Below are positions 24,803 to 36,233 of a stretch of DNA of 64,000 nt, piece by piece; positions within the stretch are counted from its first letter, which is position 1, and each line of letters starts with the position of its first letter. Source of the DNA: Mortierella sp. BCC40632 (Eukaryota > Mortierellomycota > Mortierellomycetes > Mortierellales > Mortierellaceae); NCBI GenBank assembly GCA_011634665.1, contig WAEK01000031.1:103703-167702 (forward strand), written 5' to 3'. Below the pieces are notes generated by a model, which saw only the letters and a list, made by a program, of their open reading frames with translations, had not been told where the DNA came from and made no database searches. A program made the translations under genes and the position numbers.

Positions 24803-25222
24803 TTTTTTTAAAAAAACGATTCTTCTTCTTCTTTTTTATAATAAAAGCTTGCTGCGTAAAGATCAGAGAGAGATCATTGTCTTTGTAAAGAAAAAAAGGG
24901 CGCGCCCTCTCTGCTGTGTCCCCCCCCCCTCTACAACAACCTACAACCACCCTACCCTCAACCACCCTCACTACCCTCCCCGACCCTGAACACAAGAGGA
25001 TTCCCTTCCCTCTCTCTGGCGCCCCCTCTCTGCTGTGTCCCCTCCCCAACAACAACAACCTACAACCACCCTACCCTCAACCACCCTCACTACCCTCCCC
25101 GACCCTGAACACAAGAGGATTCCCTTCCCTCTCTCTGGCGCACCCTCTCTGCTGTGTCCAGTTTCTTCCTATTAAATGTCCCTATCTCATCATCTCTTTA
25201 TTCTACCTTTTACGCGTCTTTT

Positions 25223-25738
25223 CTATGTCGACAGGTCTGGTTCCTTCTTGATTGAAACTAAAAACTTTGGATTCACGACCCTCCTATTGATCTCTTCGAG
25301 GTCCATACTTGTCATATCAGTTTTCCATATACCGTTCAATTCATCAGACAAAGAAAGAACAAACTTTTCCTTTTTGTAGCCATTTTTGACAAAAAAGTCA
25401 GCATGATTATTATAAATAAGTGTCTTGATATCATCAGTCGTTTGCGGTGGTTTTGCCTCAACAAACAAGCTCTCTCCACAGCTTCCACTCAGCTCGCAAT
25501 GAACACTCATACTCAGAAACATGTATGGAATTTTCACACCTCTTGTTGCTTTCTTGTTCATCTCTTCCCTCCCAAATCGACTCGCCATTCCCGCTAATTC
25601 CCTCAGCCATGGTTCAGCAACCGCCTCTCGTCTTGCATATAAATCGGCAGGCATTGCTTGGGTTCTTGACCGTCTCGAAGGTGATTCGGCAAGCATTGCT
25701 TGGGTTCTTGACCGTCTCGAAGGTAATTCGGGTGGCAT
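25223..25738 (-). CDS. Small protein with SRRSRTQA repeats, possible CRN-like header
   Basis: An ATG at 25738 gives 171 codons. The N-terminus has tandem SRRSRTQAM repeats from a 48-bp DNA repeat. After residue 60 a globular part contains ESLFVEAKPPQTTDDIKTLI and KFVLSL, which parallels the beta-strand/helix pattern in the CRN-like ORFs of the nearby unit. The relation is suggestive only. It could instead be a lineage-specific ubiquitin-fold protein. Confidence 0.45.
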   Translation of the reverse strand: MPPELPSRRSRTQAMLAESPSRRSRTQAMPADLYARREAVAEPWLRELAGMASRFGREEMNKKATRGVKIPYMFLSMSVHCELSGSCGESLFVEAKPPQTTDDIKTLIYNNHADFFVKNGYKKEKFVLSLSDELNGIWKTDMTSMDLEEINRRVVNPKFLVSIKKEPDLST

Positions 25739-25776
25739 TGCTTGCGTTCTTGATCGTCTCGAAGGTAAATAATTGG
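25636..25776. repeat. 48-bp tandem repeat, three copies
   Basis: Units contain GCATTGCTTGGGTTCTTGAC followed by CGTCTCGAAGG. The repeat forms the start of the minus-strand ORF above. Confidence 0.85.
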
Positions 25777-26008
25777 CTAGCGTTGCTTAATTCTTTTCTT
25801 ACAGAAAGCTTTGCCATCTTTTACCACCACCCTATTTATACCTACTCTTTACCAACCTGCTCCCAACAAACACCCTTCTCCCACCCGGGCCATCTCACTC
25901 AACAAATTCCCTCACACGCATCGATCTATCTACTCTCCATAACCGACTCGTACATCATTCGCCCATTTGCCACCTGTTTTCTCCTGCCCTTGCCTCTTTG
26001 CTTTCTCG

Positions 26009-26510
26009 TCTTTGTCCTTCCATCTCCAAGCACCCGCGCCATTTCCCTTTCCCAAACTTTTCCTCCGCTGCACTTTTCACCCTCATCTCTCTCTCCCGTG
26101 CCACAACACAACCCCATGCAATGTATTCAAATGCATCACCATGACCATGCACTAGCATGCTAGTTGCTTTGTCTTTCCTTCTCCAAGCACCCGCGCCATT
26201 TCCCTTTCCCAAAGTTTTCCTCCGCTGCTTTTTTTGCCCCCGCCCTCATCTCTCTCCCCGTTAACACAACAACCCCATGCAACGTATTCAAATGCATCAC
26301 CATGACCATGACCATGCACTAGCATGCTAGTTGCTTTTGATCTTTTCCTTTATCAAGCACCCGCGCCATTTTCCCTTTCCCCAAAGGTTTTCCTCCCTGC
26401 TGCACTTTTTTTGCCCCCTCATATCTCTCTCCCGTGCCACAACACACCCCCCCCCATGCAATGTGTTCAATGCATCATCACCATGACCATGCACTAGCAT
26501 GCTTGGTTGG
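26009..26510. repeat. ~165-bp tandem repeat ending in palindrome, three copies
   Basis: Three units with CAAGCACCCGCGCCATTT, a CCCCATGCAA-type segment and CATCACCATGACCATGCACT, each ending at ACTAGCATGCTAGT (26151, 26318) or ACTAGCATGCTT (26493). The palindrome is at the unit boundary. It lies 300-800 bp upstream of the F-box gene at 26815. Confidence 0.9.
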
Positions 26511-26680
26511 TTTTGTTTCTTCTATGCTTCAACTGACCTTTTTTTGGCAAATTCTGTTCGACCCCCTTTTCTCTTAGCCGCCCTTCCGCCTCAACTCTTT
26601 TTCTCTCCATCCATCCTTTTGCCACCATTTTTCCTGACTTTGCCTACTCTCAACTATCTGCCCTCCGTCCCAACCCCTCA

Positions 26681-26690
26681 TATATAAATA
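26681..26690 (+). promoter_or_regulatory. TATA box
   Basis: TATATAAATA, 134 bp upstream of the ATG at 26815 and in an otherwise C/T-rich leader. Confidence 0.55.
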
Positions 26691-26814
26691 AAATAAAAGA
26701 AACTCTTCTTAATCCATACACCTCATTCTCTCTCCACCCTTACCTTTTCTCCAAGCCCTCTCAAATCCTAAACACATTCTCTTTTGCTCACCTTTTCCTC
26801 ACTCTCCTGAACCG

Positions 26815-29044
26815 ATGGATTCGCCTCGACCCTGTCAAGACTCTGTGATCTTCCCATTCTCAATGAGGCCCAGATTACATGCTCCCTCCACCCCCTTGTC
26901 CTTGGCTTCACTCAAAAAGGAAGAACATCCTCCAAATGCTCTCCCCATCGAATGTCCTTTCACTCTTCTACCTGTGGAGCTCATTATCTACCTTGCCCAG
27001 ATTGTATCCTCGCCAAAAGACTATTACAATCTCTCTCGATCGAGCAGATATCTTTACCACGCACTGCATGGCCATCCCTGGTCATACCATGCCAAGGCTT
27101 TTATCCCGAACTGGACAAGATTTCTTACCCTCGGCCAATCATCCAACTGGCGTATCTTTAAGGAGATGGCTATCAACTGCTGGAAAATTAGATTAGAGTC
27201 GTCTTTATTGCAGAATAACATCTCTTCTCCTGGAGATGACTTGAACGGCCCCATCAGCACCGATGGCCACTGCTATCCAAAGAGTCCCGCTTCGCTCATC
27301 TTGAGCCTGAGCAATGCACGCACCACAGACACCCACTGGAACTCCAACACCAACGACGACACCAACTTCCAAAACGCCCTCGCGCCTGTCTCCTGTACAG
27401 ATTCCCGATCACAGCAGATGATTCTTGCTCATACTCAACGCCAAACCAATAGCAATAACTACCGCATTGCTCTGACCACTCTCTCTCAAATGGATAGCCC
27501 TGTCATGATAATCAACAGCAGCGTCTGGACGGAATCAATCAAAGACAGCAATGGTGTTGTTCGGAACTGGCACTATCCCTTTAATTCAGGTTTCCTGGAT
27601 GTTACATGTGCAGTCCACATTCAAGCCTTCCCCACGCAAGATACTCATACAAGTACAAGAGTTCTGATTGTCCTTGCACACTCCCATAAAGAACAACCCC
27701 AACAAGCCCCTGAGGAAGAAGCTGGCACTGATGATATGTTTAGCATCGATACTTGGTTTAAGGTTACGGTATGTATGATTATGATTTGATTTCCTATTCT
27801 TTCCTGTTCTAAATGGACATTAAGATTAACTGGTTCTCTAGGTAATTGAGACATTTGTATCTCTATCAACCGATAGAAAATCAATAGACAAAGTCAAATC
27901 TCCTGTAAAGCTCCTTGGTAACTTTTGGCTGCTTCGTCGTCTGCCTGATAATTCTCCGTGGTACATCCGCGGCCGGCATATCAAATTGTTCTCTAAAAAC
28001 AACAATGGACATTGTGACCAGGTTGCTATTTTCGGGATTGACAACGATGGTATGGCTGTTGTGCTTACTCAACCAATTCCAAACAATTTATCAGTGGAAC
28101 CTTTGCAACCCTACTACCTACCGGTTTACCCCTCGCCATCTCAAGACGGCCAGACTACCTCAGGGGACTCTGCTGCCATGTTTGGCGCATCCTGTATTAC
28201 CGGATTTCCTTTGGAGTCAAAATTGGACCACCTAATTTTGGTCATGAATGGACGAGGATATGGTGTGGTATGGGACTGGTACAGATTTGTGCCCATCGCA
28301 AGGCTGGCATCGGGAGATGCCTCTTCTGTCATTTCTGAGCACGATCTTTACGTATGGGGTGTTCAGATATCTCAGTTGCACTACAGTCACGACAAGACCC
28401 TAGGAGATTTTCGGGTTGTTGCGCTGGCCGATGGAAATCACAATAAGTGGATGAGTGTTCAATGGAATATAAACGAGACGACACTCAAAGCAGAGTTCCC
28501 TGCGACCGACCACTTCTCTCATAAGAGCAATATTTCAAAGGACAAATCTCGGTTCAATCAAATCCTTGCGTCAATGAACTCTATCAAAATTACTCCAACA
28601 ACCAAGCATTTTGTTAGCTCGACTTTGGGAAGGACTGTGCTAGTCAATTCACCTAAGACTCTTCATGCACTCCAATGCCCCTCCTCTGCTAATACCCCAA
28701 GCCTAGATTCCAAGTGTGACACCAATAGACACGCCAGACTTGGCCCAAAGAGGACAGTTGACGGCTTCAAAGTCTTTTTAATCTTGGGCCAATTCAGAAT
28801 CACGATGACAGTTGATCATGGTCTTTGTCTAGTGGACATGGACAAAGAGCTCGATAATACAAAGGAGGAGGAGGATACAATGGAGCAGCGCGATTGGCAT
28901 TGGGAGACTCTGATAGATGGTGATGTCAAGGGCTCCATTGTTGATTTTTGTTTAAACTCAGGAGCCCTTCATATCGTAAAAAAATCAAGCTTCATTATCT
29001 TGCCCATGACCTCCTACTCTTCCCAGCTAGCACCCCAATCCTGA
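26815..29044 (+). CDS. F-box-like protein, two exons, ~718 aa
   Basis: Exon 1 runs from ATG 26815 to 27768 (318 codons). A 73-nt intron (GTATGT...CTCTAG, 27769-27841) is phase 0, and exon 2 runs 27842-29044. Residues about 45-85 carry an F-box (FTLLPVELIIYLAQIV ... HALHGHPW). The remainder is a long globular region with repeated hydrophobic strands and Trp residues, possibly a substrate-recognition fold. No LRRs or WD repeats are seen. This is the cleanest gene model in the window. Likely an SCF adaptor; the substrate is unknown. Confidence 0.8.
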
Positions 29045-29448
29045 TCCTGACATTCAAGGCTACAAATGTTTTACTGATCTTGTTCAATCAAAAGCTGGCC
29101 AATCTCTCTTGGCACCCATTTCTTCTTTTGCCCATTTCGGGTATTTTTGCTCACTCATAGTTGACAATTAAAAAGGGCGGTCTCATAGGGATAACCATGC
29201 AAATGAATGAACAGTCCATGTGCATTTCCCCTGCCAAAAAAAAGATTTAATATTAAACAAATTCTATTAAGGAAATTCACATTTTTGCTGACGGCAAATA
29301 CTTCAAAGCCGTTCTCCAAGGTTGAAGGGAAGGGGTATCGTGGCCTTTATTTATTTTGATATGAGCACCTCTTCATTTGTCTTAACTTTAGTATCAGTCA
29401 TTCTCTTAATCTTATTTATGGTCCTATCAAATTCCTAACATGATTTAG
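29045..29448. other. Convergent intergenic region
   Basis: Separates two convergent genes. AT-rich; nothing else seen. Confidence 0.5.
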
Positions 29449-30936
29449 CTATTCCGTCAACTTGTTCTGCTTTCCTTGAATGATCCCTTCGATTACCTTT
29501 ACCACCTCCAGGTATACTTTGCCTTTGTTAAGCTCCGTAATCTCGCCCTGCAACTTTCCAGCTAAAATCACAAGCATTTTGTTAACCGGCTCTGAAACGG
29601 GTCTTGTCTCTTCTTCTTCCATTTCGTGTACTAACTGTTTCAAATCCCCGACAATCCCAGACGCACCCTTTCCGGCCTGACACTTATCGTTTTTGATATT
29701 TTGCAGATGCCTTGTCACTTCCGACTTCAAAACCCTGCCATGGGTGTAGAGCTGGTGAAAAACAAATGATGCTACTTTGATTCCTGACCATACTCCCTCC
29801 GATTTGAACTCCCAGAGACTCTTCAATGTCACTGGCATGGTATGAGCCCTAAGAAACCGCGGGTGGACAGCTGAAAATTGCTCGTACGTTTCGATCCTGT
29901 CAAACTTTGATCGTGTCTGACGTTCCACGGTGTTAAACCAATCTCTGTCATCGTCCTTGCGGATCCAAACATGTGATGCTGCGTGAGGATGAAAAAATGG
30001 GTTATGAGGACCGACAATAACCTTTCCTCCCGTCAGAATTACAGCCATAGTCACAAGGGCATTCCACCGGACAGTCCCGATCATGATTCTGTTTGTATTG
30101 TCGTGCAGCTCGTTAACCACCTTGAAGGACCTGGAATCCGGCAGCGCAAGGTCCAAGCTGTGAGGATCATCGCATTTGGATCGCCCATATACTTCAACCT
30201 TTAAGCAAGCAAGAACAGCGTCTCCAGATTGTATCAAAAGTCCCTGCAACTTCTTTGCCAGCAGCTTGCTGTGCTCTTGGAAGGGCATGCAGCAAATTGG
30301 ATCATCATCCTCCAGGGGTCTCAATTTCTCAACATCGATCAACAAAGAGTAGGCATGACTCTTCAAAGCAAGCCTTAGATCCACATCCTCTATTTTTTCG
30401 TCCTTTCGAAATTTCAAAGGACGCACAAAAGCTATCCCCCCACCGTCACTCAACCGCTTGGCCCCACCGGCAAGTAGCAAACCATAAATCTTTTCTCCCC
30501 CTGACAACCTTAGCTCCACCGGATCAAAAATATCCTTTATGTATCGTGCGGTAGCCATGCCTGAATGACTGACGTTCTCGACAAGCTTTTCCTCAAAACT
30601 GCGCAAACTCGCTCGATCATCCTCGGGCCCATGCGGCCAGTTCTCACACTTTAACGCGTGACTTGATATGCCCTTGGGGTCAGCCATGGTCTCCCCACAT
30701 GATGGACATGACAAAGGAAACGACCAATCATGGCCTTCACAAGAGGAAGAGACCAAATGCTTCCCCAAGCCAGTCCTGCTCTGAAAAGTTTTGATGCACC
30801 ACTGACATCGTAAAGCGTTAATGCGCTTGCGCCCGCCATCGTGGCAATCAGATTTGTGGGTCCTAAGATTCGCATCTGTCTTGAACTCTTTCCCACAGAG
30901 AGAGCAAATGTGCTTCCCAACATCGTGGGCTCCCAT
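29449..30936 (-). CDS. C2H2 zinc-finger protein, 495 aa, single exon
   Basis: ATG at 30936, TGA at 29449. Residues 10-35 form a classical C2H2 finger (CSLCGKEF...HKSDCH). A second and third degenerate finger follow (CQWCIKTF...H, CPSCGETM...HALKC) up to about residue 95. The remaining 400 residues are a globular domain with no recognised family, with GGxxVVG-like and DRDWFN segments, plus a helical C-terminus. Probably DNA binding. The large domain could be a transposon-derived or lineage-specific module. Confidence 0.75.
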   Translation of the reverse strand: MGAHDVGKHICSLCGKEFKTDANLRTHKSDCHDGGRKRINALRCQWCIKTFQSRTGLGKHLVSSSCEGHDWSFPLSCPSCGETMADPKGISSHALKCENWPHGPEDDRASLRSFEEKLVENVSHSGMATARYIKDIFDPVELRLSGGEKIYGLLLAGGAKRLSDGGGIAFVRPLKFRKDEKIEDVDLRLALKSHAYSLLIDVEKLRPLEDDDPICCMPFQEHSKLLAKKLQGLLIQSGDAVLACLKVEVYGRSKCDDPHSLDLALPDSRSFKVVNELHDNTNRIMIGTVRWNALVTMAVILTGGKVIVGPHNPFFHPHAASHVWIRKDDDRDWFNTVERQTRSKFDRIETYEQFSAVHPRFLRAHTMPVTLKSLWEFKSEGVWSGIKVASFVFHQLYTHGRVLKSEVTRHLQNIKNDKCQAGKGASGIVGDLKQLVHEMEEEETRPVSEPVNKMLVILAGKLQGEITELNKGKVYLEVVKVIEGIIQGKQNKLTE

Positions 30937-31228
30937 GACATCTAATTCTGTTGTATAAAAAGTTAGCTAAAATTGTGAGTTCTACGATGGCTGGCTTTCT
31001 TCAAAGAAACTCTCACCTTCTGCTGAGCTTTGAGTTCACCACTTCTTTTAGATTCGGGGTGTGTGAGATGAAAATGAAAATGAGGAAGGGATGGAGAACT
31101 TGACCAGAGAGAAAGCGAGAAAGAGATCTCGAGAAAGAAATGAATGAACACAGGGCAAGAGTGAGTTTGGGAAATGGGAAAGCAAAGAAAAAAAAGTGAT
31201 GAGGGACTAAGAAAAAGAAATTGAGAAG

Positions 31229-31497
31229 CGTTCGTCCAGATGTTCGTCCAGATGTTCGTCCAGATGTTCGTCCAGATGTTCGTCCAGATGTTCGTCCAGA
31301 TGTTCGTCCAGATGTTCGTCCAGATGTTCGTCCAGATGTTCGTCCAGATGTTCGTCCAGATGTTCGTCCAGATGTTCATCCAGATGTTCATCCAGATGTT
31401 CGTCCAGATGTTCGTCCAGATGTTCGTCCAGATGTTCGTCCAGATGTTCATCCAGATGTTCATCCAGATGTTCGTCCAGATGTTCGTCCAGATGTTT
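31229..31497. repeat. 12-bp minisatellite GTTCGTCCAGAT, ~22 copies
   Basis: Near-perfect tandem repeat with a few GTTCATCCAGAT variants in pairs, which suggests block duplication. It sits about 300 bp upstream of the zinc-finger ATG. Open frames on both strands are translations of the repeat. Confidence 0.97.
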
Positions 31498-31654
31498 AGA
31501 TGTTCATCCAAATGATCGTCCATTCACACCAGCCCTTGATGAACGAGTCTCTCGAGAGACGACCCATTGCCATAATTTTGTGCTCTTTCTAATCAATGAT
31601 GACTCTGTCCTTTTGGCCACAATTCAAAATCTCTGCATTTGAGCCCTTTAGAAA

Positions 31655-31906
31655 ATGCCCCTCCTGGCCTCATGCACGAGCGCAGACCAGGATTTCTCTC
31701 CTTTTTTCCAGAGAATTGTCGCTGAGGGGGATCTGGAGGGGATTCAGAATGTTCTAATTTTGCTCGCTCATCTTAGCCAAAGGAGCCAGCTTGTTTTAGT
31801 CGCGATGCAAGAGGTCATCCTGAAGGGTGTTCCCTGTCCTAGGGCTCCAACAATAGACCTAGGAGGTACAGGAATACCTCCTATAAAAGGGGGGACACCA
31901 CCCTAG
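31655..31906 (+). CDS. Small hypothetical ORF, 83 aa
   Basis: An ATG at 31655 gives an 83-codon frame with a plausible helical centre. No homology recognised and no partner gene. It may be a fragment of a larger decayed gene. Confidence 0.25.
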   Translation: MPLLASCTSADQDFSPFFQRIVAEGDLEGIQNVLILLAHLSQRSQLVLVAMQEVILKGVPCPRAPTIDLGGTGIPPIKGGTPP

Positions 31907-32189
31907 AATAGACCCTAAGAAGTTGACCCCAGAACTATTAAACCACTTCCACCCTAGAACACCCTGAACCTGTTGCACGCGAGGCGACCATGATTTGTCC
32001 ATCTCTCCAACTTGGCAAAAACCTCACTCAGCTTAGATTCAAAATGATTTCTGTATTCTTAGGCTGGACTACTCTCACAATCCATTTTTATCTCTCAGAA
32101 TCTTCTGACCTCCCAACTTACACACAACACGACGACACTCAGCATTCGGCTCAAAACATTCTTTACCATTAACAAAAAAGAAGAGCATG

Positions 32190-32330
32190 AAAAGTCTTCT
32201 TCTCTCTCTGGCATTCCCTTCCCTCCCTCTCTCGCCCTCCTCTACAACAACCCTACCCTCAACGACCCTCACTACCCTCCCCGACCCTGAACACAAGAGG
32301 ATTCCCTTCCCTCTCTCTCTCTCTCTTTCC
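32190..32330. repeat. Stray copy of CT-rich 28S-associated repeat
   Basis: Carries CCCGACCCTGAACACAAGAG and flanking CT-rich sequence, as in the block behind the 28S fragments, but without rRNA. Confidence 0.75.
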
Positions 32331-32524
32331 TCTCCTACACTCCCCTACTTTAGGGTCGAACGAGGCGTCCGACAAAGTAAAGCTCACAAGTTCTGCTTAA
32401 CCACCACCCACCTGCGGAAAACTGTCCGCCATTCTTCATTCACAAAATCCATGCACTACAATGGACAGGTGCTCTGGCAACGCGCCGCACTAGGTCCTGT
32501 GTCCAATCACTAAAAGTAATAATC

Positions 32525-32930
32525 ATTGGTGTCATGACTCTTCTCTCTGTTGTGATATCTGAGGAACAACGATCCAAACACTCTCACTGAAATAAATAAA
32601 TAAAAAGGCTAGATAGGACCACTCGTTTATATCGACTCATCGTACCAAGGTATTGAGCTTATCACCACAAGCTCCTTGCACCAGAGCGCCCTGCTTCTCC
32701 GTAATTCAAACTAGCTCCCTGCAACGAGTCTTGACGAGACAAGTTTTGGAACTGAATTCAAGATTGTCCGTCTCTACTTGACAGATCCGAAGCTCTAGAT
32801 CCCTTCTTACCACAGACTGAGGGCAGTGCTTATCGATCCGAATTTCAGTTTGAGAACCCGATTCGTCAAGACTATTTACACTTGACGAATCAGCAAAAAA
32901 ATACTCTCGGGACATCCAAGCTGAGACGGC
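32525..32930. repeat. Dispersed repeat family A, copy 1
   Basis: Shares TTGTGATATCTGA...ATCCAAACACT at the left and a TTGACgA...AAGATTGTC segment to the right with the copies at 34100 and 35575. Diverged and non-coding in appearance. Confidence 0.6.
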
Positions 32931-33621
32931 ACCACAATGCCACCTAAAGAATGGTGCAAGACTGGCTTTGGTCAGCTACTGATGATTTGGATTTTGAAAT
33001 CCGATTTGGCGGTTTGGTAAGGAACGGCGCTTAAGACATTCCCTAAAGGGTTGCATCAGTCAGGACAAGCTGCTTCTCAAAATTTGGCACCAGCAACTGG
33101 AGGGGTCTGCGCGTAATTGAAAAGGGGTGGATTTTTATTCCAGAACTCAAATTGGCTTGAGTTTTGAGAAACACTTGAGACCGTCAAACAGCTTCATCCT
33201 TGTTTTTGCATGGCCAAGAGATTCACGAATAGGCAAGGAGTGACCGCTTCCTAAGAAAACAGGAAAGGCATCCAAGGCACCATCCAAAGGAGAAACATCC
33301 TCTGACCGATTCCCTACTCCGACAGGACCTAGATTCCCACTGAAAAAAAATACACCAAGACTGGCTCCAGACCCAGCCATGCAGGAGGCCAAACACAGGA
33401 GCACCAACCTAAGGATACCAATCTGTATACAATAGACAAAACAGTAGACGGATAGGTGGTGGGGGAAGAAGTCCCATCTGCGATTCCAACAAAAAGACGT
33501 CGCTGGGATTCCAACAAAAGATGTCGCTGGAATTTCAATACCTACCCTAACCAGCAAAAAGATCCACTCACGTTCTCCACTGCGCAAGCTTTTAGAATAA
33601 CGTTTTCAGCTTGAGCGTTTT

Positions 33622-33655
<34 letters not shown>

Positions 33656-34099
33656 GTTAGTTGGCAACTAATCTGTGACTGTTGTGCTCAGATTGCGGCT
33701 GTCTGAACTTTAACGCAAGCCTAATAGAATAAAAAAAAGATCCATTCACGATTACATTTACCAAATGCACCACACCACTGGATACAGCCGGTCCAAGCTT
33801 TTATTGTCTCTTCCACTTGAGCACACTGACAAAAATAAAAGCATTCTACTTGCTTATTTGGGGATTTGTAACTCCCTCCATAGTAACTCCATGCAACGGA
33901 CGGTGTGTATTCCACAAAGAAAAGATGAAATGGACAAAATTAAGCCCACTAGCCCGCTTCTTACTTTTCTCCATCCTCCTCCTCCATCCCTAACCCCGTA
34001 TCCAGTTTCAGTGCATTATTCTTAACATACTGCTTGACTTACATTAATCGAATCTATCATTTGTGCATTCACTGGAGGGAAGAATCATAAGGGATCACT
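32931..34099. other. No gene recognised; poly(A) tract
   Basis: Contains an A run at about 33626-33653. The segment at 33860-33930 (TGCAACGGAC.GTGTATTCCAC) matches the tandem pair at 60.0-60.3 kb. Open frames on the minus strand near 33147-33587 include duplicated short segments and are not convincing genes. Confidence 0.4.
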
Positions 34100-34680
34100 C
34101 AAGACTCTTCTCTCCGTTGTGATATCTGATGATAAATAATCCAAACACTCACAAAAAAGTAGGATAAATAGGACTACCCATTCCTATCGACCCGTCGTTC
34201 TTCGACCAACTTTCCATCTACATTCCCCACTTCAAGGCAAAACCCTATTAGCTCCTTGCACCAACCCCTGTACCATGTTCTTCCAGATGACTTTCGACGC
34301 CAGTAGAGCATAACTTTTAACCCTTTCTCCCTCTCTATTCCTCTCTCTCTCTCTCTCTCTCTCTTTGAACAGACCCGGTTATTACTTAATGTTTTCCAGC
34401 CTCGTTCAAGCCAAGGCATCTTGACCGAATTTGCTTGATCCACAGAGACCTAAGCCCTCTCTGCTCGGACTGAGGGCAGTGCTTCTTAACATTGTTTCTC
34501 AAAAGTCGGATGATATCCGATCTGACTTCTTTCCCTGTGTTGTCTCCATCTAAAAGAATGTCGGGTCGGATATCATCCGAATTTTGAGAAACACTGCAAG
34601 TTCTTATCGATCCAAATTTTGGATCGAGAACCAGATTCGTTAATACCACTTACAGGCACCTAGTACGGCTTGACGAAAAT
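34100..34680. repeat. Dispersed repeat family A, copy 2
   Basis: Same left and right blocks as copy 1, with a (CT)n tract inside (34330-34365). Confidence 0.65.
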
Positions 34681-35574
34681 ACGCAAGCGGGTCATTCGGG
34701 CAGAAGCTATCAACAATCTTCCGCCGCCCGAGTTGGATTAAGAGAGATTCATTTTAGTGGTTTGATGAGGTAATACCGCGTCGATGGAGGACAAATCAAT
34801 CTCCAGAGCGCCCTCGAATGACCCTCGTTATCCTTTCGGGTCAGGACTTTCTCTGTAAAATTCAAAAAAAACATATCCATAAAATAAACTTGTTCCATAT
34901 CTTCAAAAGGAAAGCTAGGAAGACTAAACTAAAGCGAGTAAGTGTCGAAGGTGGGAGCTTGATAGTCCTGGTCTGCTGTGTCTGCTATGTCCGCTGTGTC
35001 TGCTGTTGCTGCTAAATGGCATTGTCCCTTCTTACTTTTCACCGCGGAGGTTGAATTGCGACTGCTAGAGGTTAAAATGCGAGTTTTAGAGTTTAATTCA
35101 CAACAGTTGGAGGCTATCATGCGCCATCTAATATCCTCCCTGATTCGCTCAACAAAAAATACGTTGTACTTCCCGATGATAGAGATCATGTGTCTTGATC
35201 GCGTGCCCAACCCAAAACGATCAACACTCAGGTTTAACGCACTCACAGTCTTCCGAGGATAGGGAAGAGCAAACGGCATCCAACCAATGTAAAACATACA
35301 AGTCTTGCTCTTCCGATAACTCGCCCACCATTACGGGACAGGATTGCCATGCTCCTTTCTCTTTCCATAACAGGGACGAATCGATTGATGTTCGAAAAGA
35401 GTCGAGTCAGACCTGCATGGATATCGGCGTCCTTGACGTTAGTTGTAATAGCCACCCACTCATGAATCGCTTCTCGCTGGTTCTGGTGCCAGCAGCCTTG
35501 CTACGTTCATTGCGGAAACGCACCGCAGTGGTCCACGTGCCCAATCACTGGAAGCAGGAATCATTAGAGATCAT
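34681..35574. other. No gene recognised
   Basis: Includes a short TGTCTGCTRTGTCCGC repeat near 34970-35010. Short open frames on both strands, none supported. Confidence 0.4.
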
Positions 35575-35794
35575 TCTTGACACCTCTCCCCGTTGTAATA
35601 TCTGAAGATCAACTATCCAAACATTCACCAAGAAAAAAAGATTAAAAGGGTCCACCTCATTTCTATCGATCCGTCATCCTTTGAACATCTTTCCATTCGC
35701 GTTCACATCTTTGAGGTATTACCATGTTGGCTCCTTCCACCACGTCGTCCCAGAGCTGGAAGCAAGTAGAGCAGTGCTTTAACCTTTCCTCCTC

Positions 35795-35828
<34 letters not shown>

Positions 35829-35960
35829 CTAGACCTGATTATTGTTTAATGTTTGTCAATACCGTTCAAGTCAAGACATCTTGACCGAACTCAAGATTGT
35901 CGGTTTCTACTCGCCAAATCCAAAGATATAGGCACTCTATATCCAGCTTGAAAACAAGTG
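35575..35960. repeat. Dispersed repeat family A, copy 3
   Basis: Shares the TGTAATATCTGAAGATCAAC...CAAACATTCACC and CAAGTCAAGACATCTTGACC blocks, with an internal (CT)n tract (35800-35825). Confidence 0.65.
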
Positions 35961-36233
35961 TCGATAGAACTACTCTATGCCAAATTATGGCTTGAGTACA
36001 ACCTCTGCCAAGTTGGGTTAAGAGACTCAATTTACTGGTTTGGTGAGGTACTGCACTCATGACATTCCCTTTAGAGTTGCCAAATCCAAAATACTTTCGA
36101 ATAAACGAGGAGCGGTCGCTTTCTGAGCCTCGCTCTTCTCTCTCTGCCAAAGCCTATTTAAGAACCCATCCACGCTCCCCTTCAACTTGAACGCACTCTT
36201 TCAGAAAAAAAATCTTTTTTTTATTCTGATTAA

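Larger units (their letters stand above)
23662..25158. repeat. 28S/CRN-like duplicated unit, copy 2 (truncated)
   Basis: Matches 10709-12206 of copy 1. The left end falls inside the CRN-like ORF and the right end inside the CT-rich tandem block. It is in the same orientation as copies 1 and 3. Confidence 0.93.

Noticed and set aside
31229..31497. Possible CRISPR-like array
   Set aside because: No spacers: 12-bp units are directly contiguous; the genome is eukaryotic.
30963..31523. 186-codon minus-strand ORF rich in NIWT repeats, and RPDV/FVQM ORFs on plus
   Set aside because: All are translations of the 12-bp minisatellite in different frames; no gene structure.
34929..35297. 122-codon minus-strand ORF with TADTADIADTAD
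   Set aside because: Includes a short trinucleotide-like repeat, lacks splice support and any recognisable domain.
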